Source: Melastoma dodecandrum (lineage: Eukaryota > Streptophyta > Magnoliopsida > Myrtales > Melastomataceae). Taken from it: 64,000 nt of DNA. Shown piece after piece: positions 61,280-64,000 of this stretch. The stretch lies in assembly GCA_029817715.1 (NCBI GenBank), contig JARUPY010000190.1, positions 2,108,001 through 2,172,000 on the forward strand, in the 5' to 3' direction. Under the pieces are notes generated by a model, which did not search any database, was not told the DNA's origin, and saw only the letters and a list, made by a program, of their open reading frames with translations. The position numbers were made by a program, and so were the translations under genes. Positions within the stretch are counted from its first letter, which is position 1; each line of letters starts with the position of its first letter.

Positions 61280-61852
61280 CTACGACGCTCCCCATCTGCA
61301 GTGTTCTGTTTTCGGAACACCACGGGCATTGGCCGGCAAGGTACAGCAAATGGTCGGGTTCTGATCTTGAAGAGATGACTAAGGAATGTTTCGTCGGGGC
61401 ACCGATCTGATATACGTTTGAGTACGGCGAAAAGCCTTGGTGAACCGTAAATGATCTTCGCCGATACTACACAATACAAGACGGCATTTCAATGCAATCC
61501 GGCCGGCGACAGAAACCATTCGGACAGAGTTGAACATATTCTAAACAAAGTAGTCGCATTCCAAACGCATTAATTTATATCCATCAAAAGTGGAGTTAAA
61601 AATATCAAACATTTCAAATTCTTTTCTCTTTGTTTTCCATTCAAACAAACAAACAAACAATTATCCGTGAACTGTTGTTGTTGTTCGAAAGCCTTTGTTT
61701 TACTTAACAAGAGACGATTCTCTCCGATAGATTTGATTTATTAACATCATAGATCGGAGTCAAATGAAAGAAGTGGACATGATAGAGAGAGAGAGAGAGT
61801 TCGTAACATCGACAACTATAGACTTTTCATGTGTCATTATGGATAAATGATA
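61280..61852. other. Intergenic, gene-free
   Basis: The 3' flank of the small membrane protein gene. A (GA)n run lies near 61785-61798. No gene was seen. Confidence 0.45.
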
Positions 61853-62560
61853 TTAGTTTTCCAAACTCTTTCACAAAATGACGTCGTTAGTTTCGAAATT
61901 CGTCGACTAACTTTGTGGAATCTGCCTTACAAAGGCCGACTTCGATCCTTAAGGAAGTCGGTCTTTGTAAGACCGAGTTCCATCTTGCCCGACTGAAGTC
62001 GGCCTTACAAAGATCAACTTCTTGCCACTTAGCAAAAAAAAATTATGGCCCACGAAGTCGGCCTTTAACTAAAAAAAAATTTAATTTCGAGGAAGTCGGC
62101 CTTTGTTCAAAGAGATAAAAAAAAACTTCGACTAATGCGAATGAAGGGTGACAAAGGCTTTCCCAAGGGGATTGGGTTTCCCCAATGTTTTTGGTTTCTT
62201 ATTTTTGCGTCGGTCACTCCAACCCAATCTCCCTCACCCCCTCCTAACTTTTAGTCACCCCAACCCCACGTGATTTGGGAAAGCCTTCGGAGGTCGCCCC
62301 TTACACTCGCATCAGTTGAAGGTTTTTTATTTAACTTATTGAATGAGTCGGCCTTTGTAAGGCCGACTTCATGCGGGTGGGATGAATGACATGAAGTTGG
62401 CCTTTGTAAGGCCGACTTTGGTTAGAGGATTGTGAAATCGATCATGCAAAGGCCGACTTCCTTCATGATCGAAATCGGCCTTTGTAAGGCCGATTTCACT
62501 AGGTTAGTCGACGAATTTCCAAACTTATGAGGTGATTTGGCGAAATTGTTTGTGGACTAA
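61853..62560. repeat. Fold-back (snapback) element built of nested palindromes
   Basis: About 708 bp whose two halves are imperfect inverted copies. The outer arms share AAATTCGTCGACTAAC with its reverse complement (left about 61899-61914, right about 62504-62519) within an alignment of more than 40 bp. The inner arms share GGCTTTCCCAA (left 62156-62166, right reverse complement 62275-62285) and flanking ACTAATGCGAATG/CACTCGCATCAGT. Inside each arm are smaller perfect hairpins such as GAAATCGGCCTT-TGT-AAGGCCGATTTC (62471-62497) and AGTCGGCCTT-TGT-AAGGCCGACT (62346-62368). No coding capacity. Confidence 0.75.
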
Positions 62561-62892
62561 CGTTATTTTGGAACAAAACTCAATACACGATATCAGAGAG
62601 ACATGATGATCGACATCCCCACGGATACAAGATCTTGCCCGTCTGCAGAGTATTAGCCCATCTCGGCCACCACCCCCAAACCACTCACTACTCCTTCAAC
62701 CACCGCGACTAAATACGTTCACGGGGCATGCCACAGCTGCCTCCGAAAGGACAGTGTGTAGTGTACTTTGTGCAATGTCTGTGTGTAATCCTTCAAGCTG
62801 CAGTCGTAGGTTCCCTAACAAGCTGTGTCGTCTCTAGGGTATTATAGCATTAATAACATTGTACTTCTGCTGTGTCCGGCTGCTGTTCCTAA
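62561..62892. other. 3' flank of ATL20-like gene
   Basis: Probably includes the 3' UTR of the minus-strand gene. Nothing else was seen. Confidence 0.4.
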
Positions 62893-64000
62893 CTAAGCCG
62901 ATCCCTCGGGACAGTTCCGGCAGAGAGGACAAGTCCCATTCACCTTCAGCCACTCGTCGATGCAGTTGACGTGGAAATAGTGGTTGCACTCCGGGATGGT
63001 CCTCAACGTCTCCTCTGCCTCGTACTCGCACAAGCATATCGGGCACGTGTTGTCGCTTGCCTTTGGAAGCCGCCTGCTCGCCCCCAGCTTCGTCTTCGGA
63101 TAAGATTCTATGGTCGGGCAGTTGAGCCCCATGACGAAGGGAGACGGGGGCGCGATCGTCATTCTGAGCACCCCTGAACTGGTGCCGACCCCTTCATGTC
63201 GATGTCTATGGTACTTGCGGACGGAGCTAAAGACATAGGATGTGATCCCGAGGAGCAAGAGCAGTCCTGGGATGCCGATCCCGATGATGATGCCGTACTT
63301 GGCACTCCTTGGGAGGCCTGAGATCATGCTTACAGTTGCATCAAAGCGGTCGATGAAAATGGAGTGAACCCGCCCCGAATGCATATGTTTGACCGCTAAA
63401 TCGTGTTCACTTTCGAAACTAGTCTCTTCATCGTGTTCGTGCTTTACCCAACGTCATGTTTCGGAAATTTCTCCTTAGATGTTGGATTTCATGTTGGAGC
63501 AGCCGTGATGAATGATCCAAGCTCCCCCCCAAGTTTCCAGTGGTTAGAAATTTCGAGACCTAAGTTTTCTATCGGCCGATTTACTTTTCAGAATCTGAGT
63601 ATAAAGGGAGTATATGCAAACTAACCTGTGCTCCGGGCGTTACGGCTGCAGCCTGTTCTCAGCTCGCAGAACCCCATCTCCAGACTGACACACCGCCTAC
63701 AGCCTGGCAGATCCCACCTCAGCTTCACGTCCTCGTTGAGATCATTCGTGTAAGCCTGCGAAGCCGGTACACTCACGTTCCCGACCACTCCGCAACCGTG
63801 CCCCGAACTGTTATACAGCCTGGTCTGCACCGACATCACCTCGTACCCCCCCGGGCCACCGCTCATGCAGGGGACCTTCCTCAGCTCATGCATCGATCCC
63901 CAGGCAGAAGACGCCGCCTCGGCAGAGCTGCAGTTCAGCAGTGTAAAATTCACCACGTTCTCAGGAAGGAACGGGGACCCGGAGAGGGAGAAGTTGAGGA
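62893..64000 (-). CDS. ATL20/21/22-type RING-H2 E3 ligase, 5' end cut by window edge
   Basis: Two exons are visible, 63626-64000 (continues off the window) and 62893-63317. The exon 1 part encodes the C-terminal half of a GUB_WAK_bind extracellular domain, with Cys-rich NCSSAEAASSAW, HGCGVVGNVSVP, LRWDLPGCRRC and FCELRTGCSRN. Exon 2 begins LPRSAKYGIIIGIGIPGLLL, a transmembrane helix, followed by a cytosolic RING-H2 finger CPICLCEYEAEETLRTIPEC, HYFHVNCIDEWLKVNGTCPLC. This layout is that of the ATL20-22 group, predicted plasma-membrane ubiquitin ligases with a wall-facing domain. The signal peptide and first part lie outside the window. The intron is 308 bp, GT-AG. Confidence 0.93.

Noticed and set aside
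61915..62500. Repeated palindromic units that superficially resemble a CRISPR array
   Set aside because: The units vary in sequence, spacing and orientation and lie within a larger inverted repeat in a plant genome, so they are a fold-back structure rather than CRISPR.

Overview
The window is nuclear DNA of a flowering plant. The genes carry short GT-AG introns, belong to families found in angiosperms (ALMT, TAC1, SINAT, laccase, DUF688, JAM-type bHLH, ATL20-type RING), and are interspersed with Copia, Gypsy, TRIM-like and MITE-like elements. The sequence alone does not fix the lineage more tightly than angiosperm. Exon boundaries were read by hand: family motifs gave the frame, and splice sites were accepted only where the joined exons kept that frame.

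Left third (1-27 kb). A DRP1-type dynamin runs off the left edge on the minus strand and faces a DUF212/VOR-like gene across a 488-bp divergent spacer. A SINAT-type RING ubiquitin ligase (3 exons) and a nepenthesin-type aspartic protease (2 exons) follow, both minus. A decayed Ty1/Copia element occupies about 12.5-17.0 kb. Next come an intronless JAM2/bHLH13-type transcription factor (minus), a TRIM-like element at 21.9 kb, a DUF688 gene (plus), and a three-exon gene for a 63-residue membrane protein that resembles complex I subunit NDUFA3/B9 (minus).

Middle (27-47.5 kb). A hAT-like 420-bp element precedes a small intronless gene of unknown function. A laccase (5 exons) follows, then a gene desert of about 5 kb, an ALMT malate/anion channel (5 exons) and a Yippee-like zinc protein (2 exons). 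An ECA2-type Ca2+-ATPase (7 exons, one probable GC-AG intron) is convergent with a cytochrome b5 gene (3 exons).

Right third (47.5-64 kb). A TAC1 (IGT family) branch-angle gene has a six-base first exon. An old Gypsy pol fragment sits beside a young 5.4-kb chromovirus-like Gypsy element, whose LTRs differ at about 4 of 408 sites but whose reading frame carries one frameshift and one stop. A small predicted two-TM protein, a roughly 0.7-kb fold-back element built from nested palindromes, and the 3' part of an ATL20-type RING-H2 receptor-like ubiquitin ligase (minus, cut by the right edge) complete the window.

The genes are independent plant loci, not an operon or cluster. Several concern the cell surface or secretory pathway (laccase, aspartic protease, ALMT, ECA2, cytochrome b5, ATL20-like), but I see no evidence that they act together. 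No tRNA, rRNA, CRISPR or prokaryotic feature was found. The most unusual structures are the nested fold-back element, the GC-AG intron, the micro-exon, and the Gypsy pol stop codon that is formed by the first bases of the LTR.
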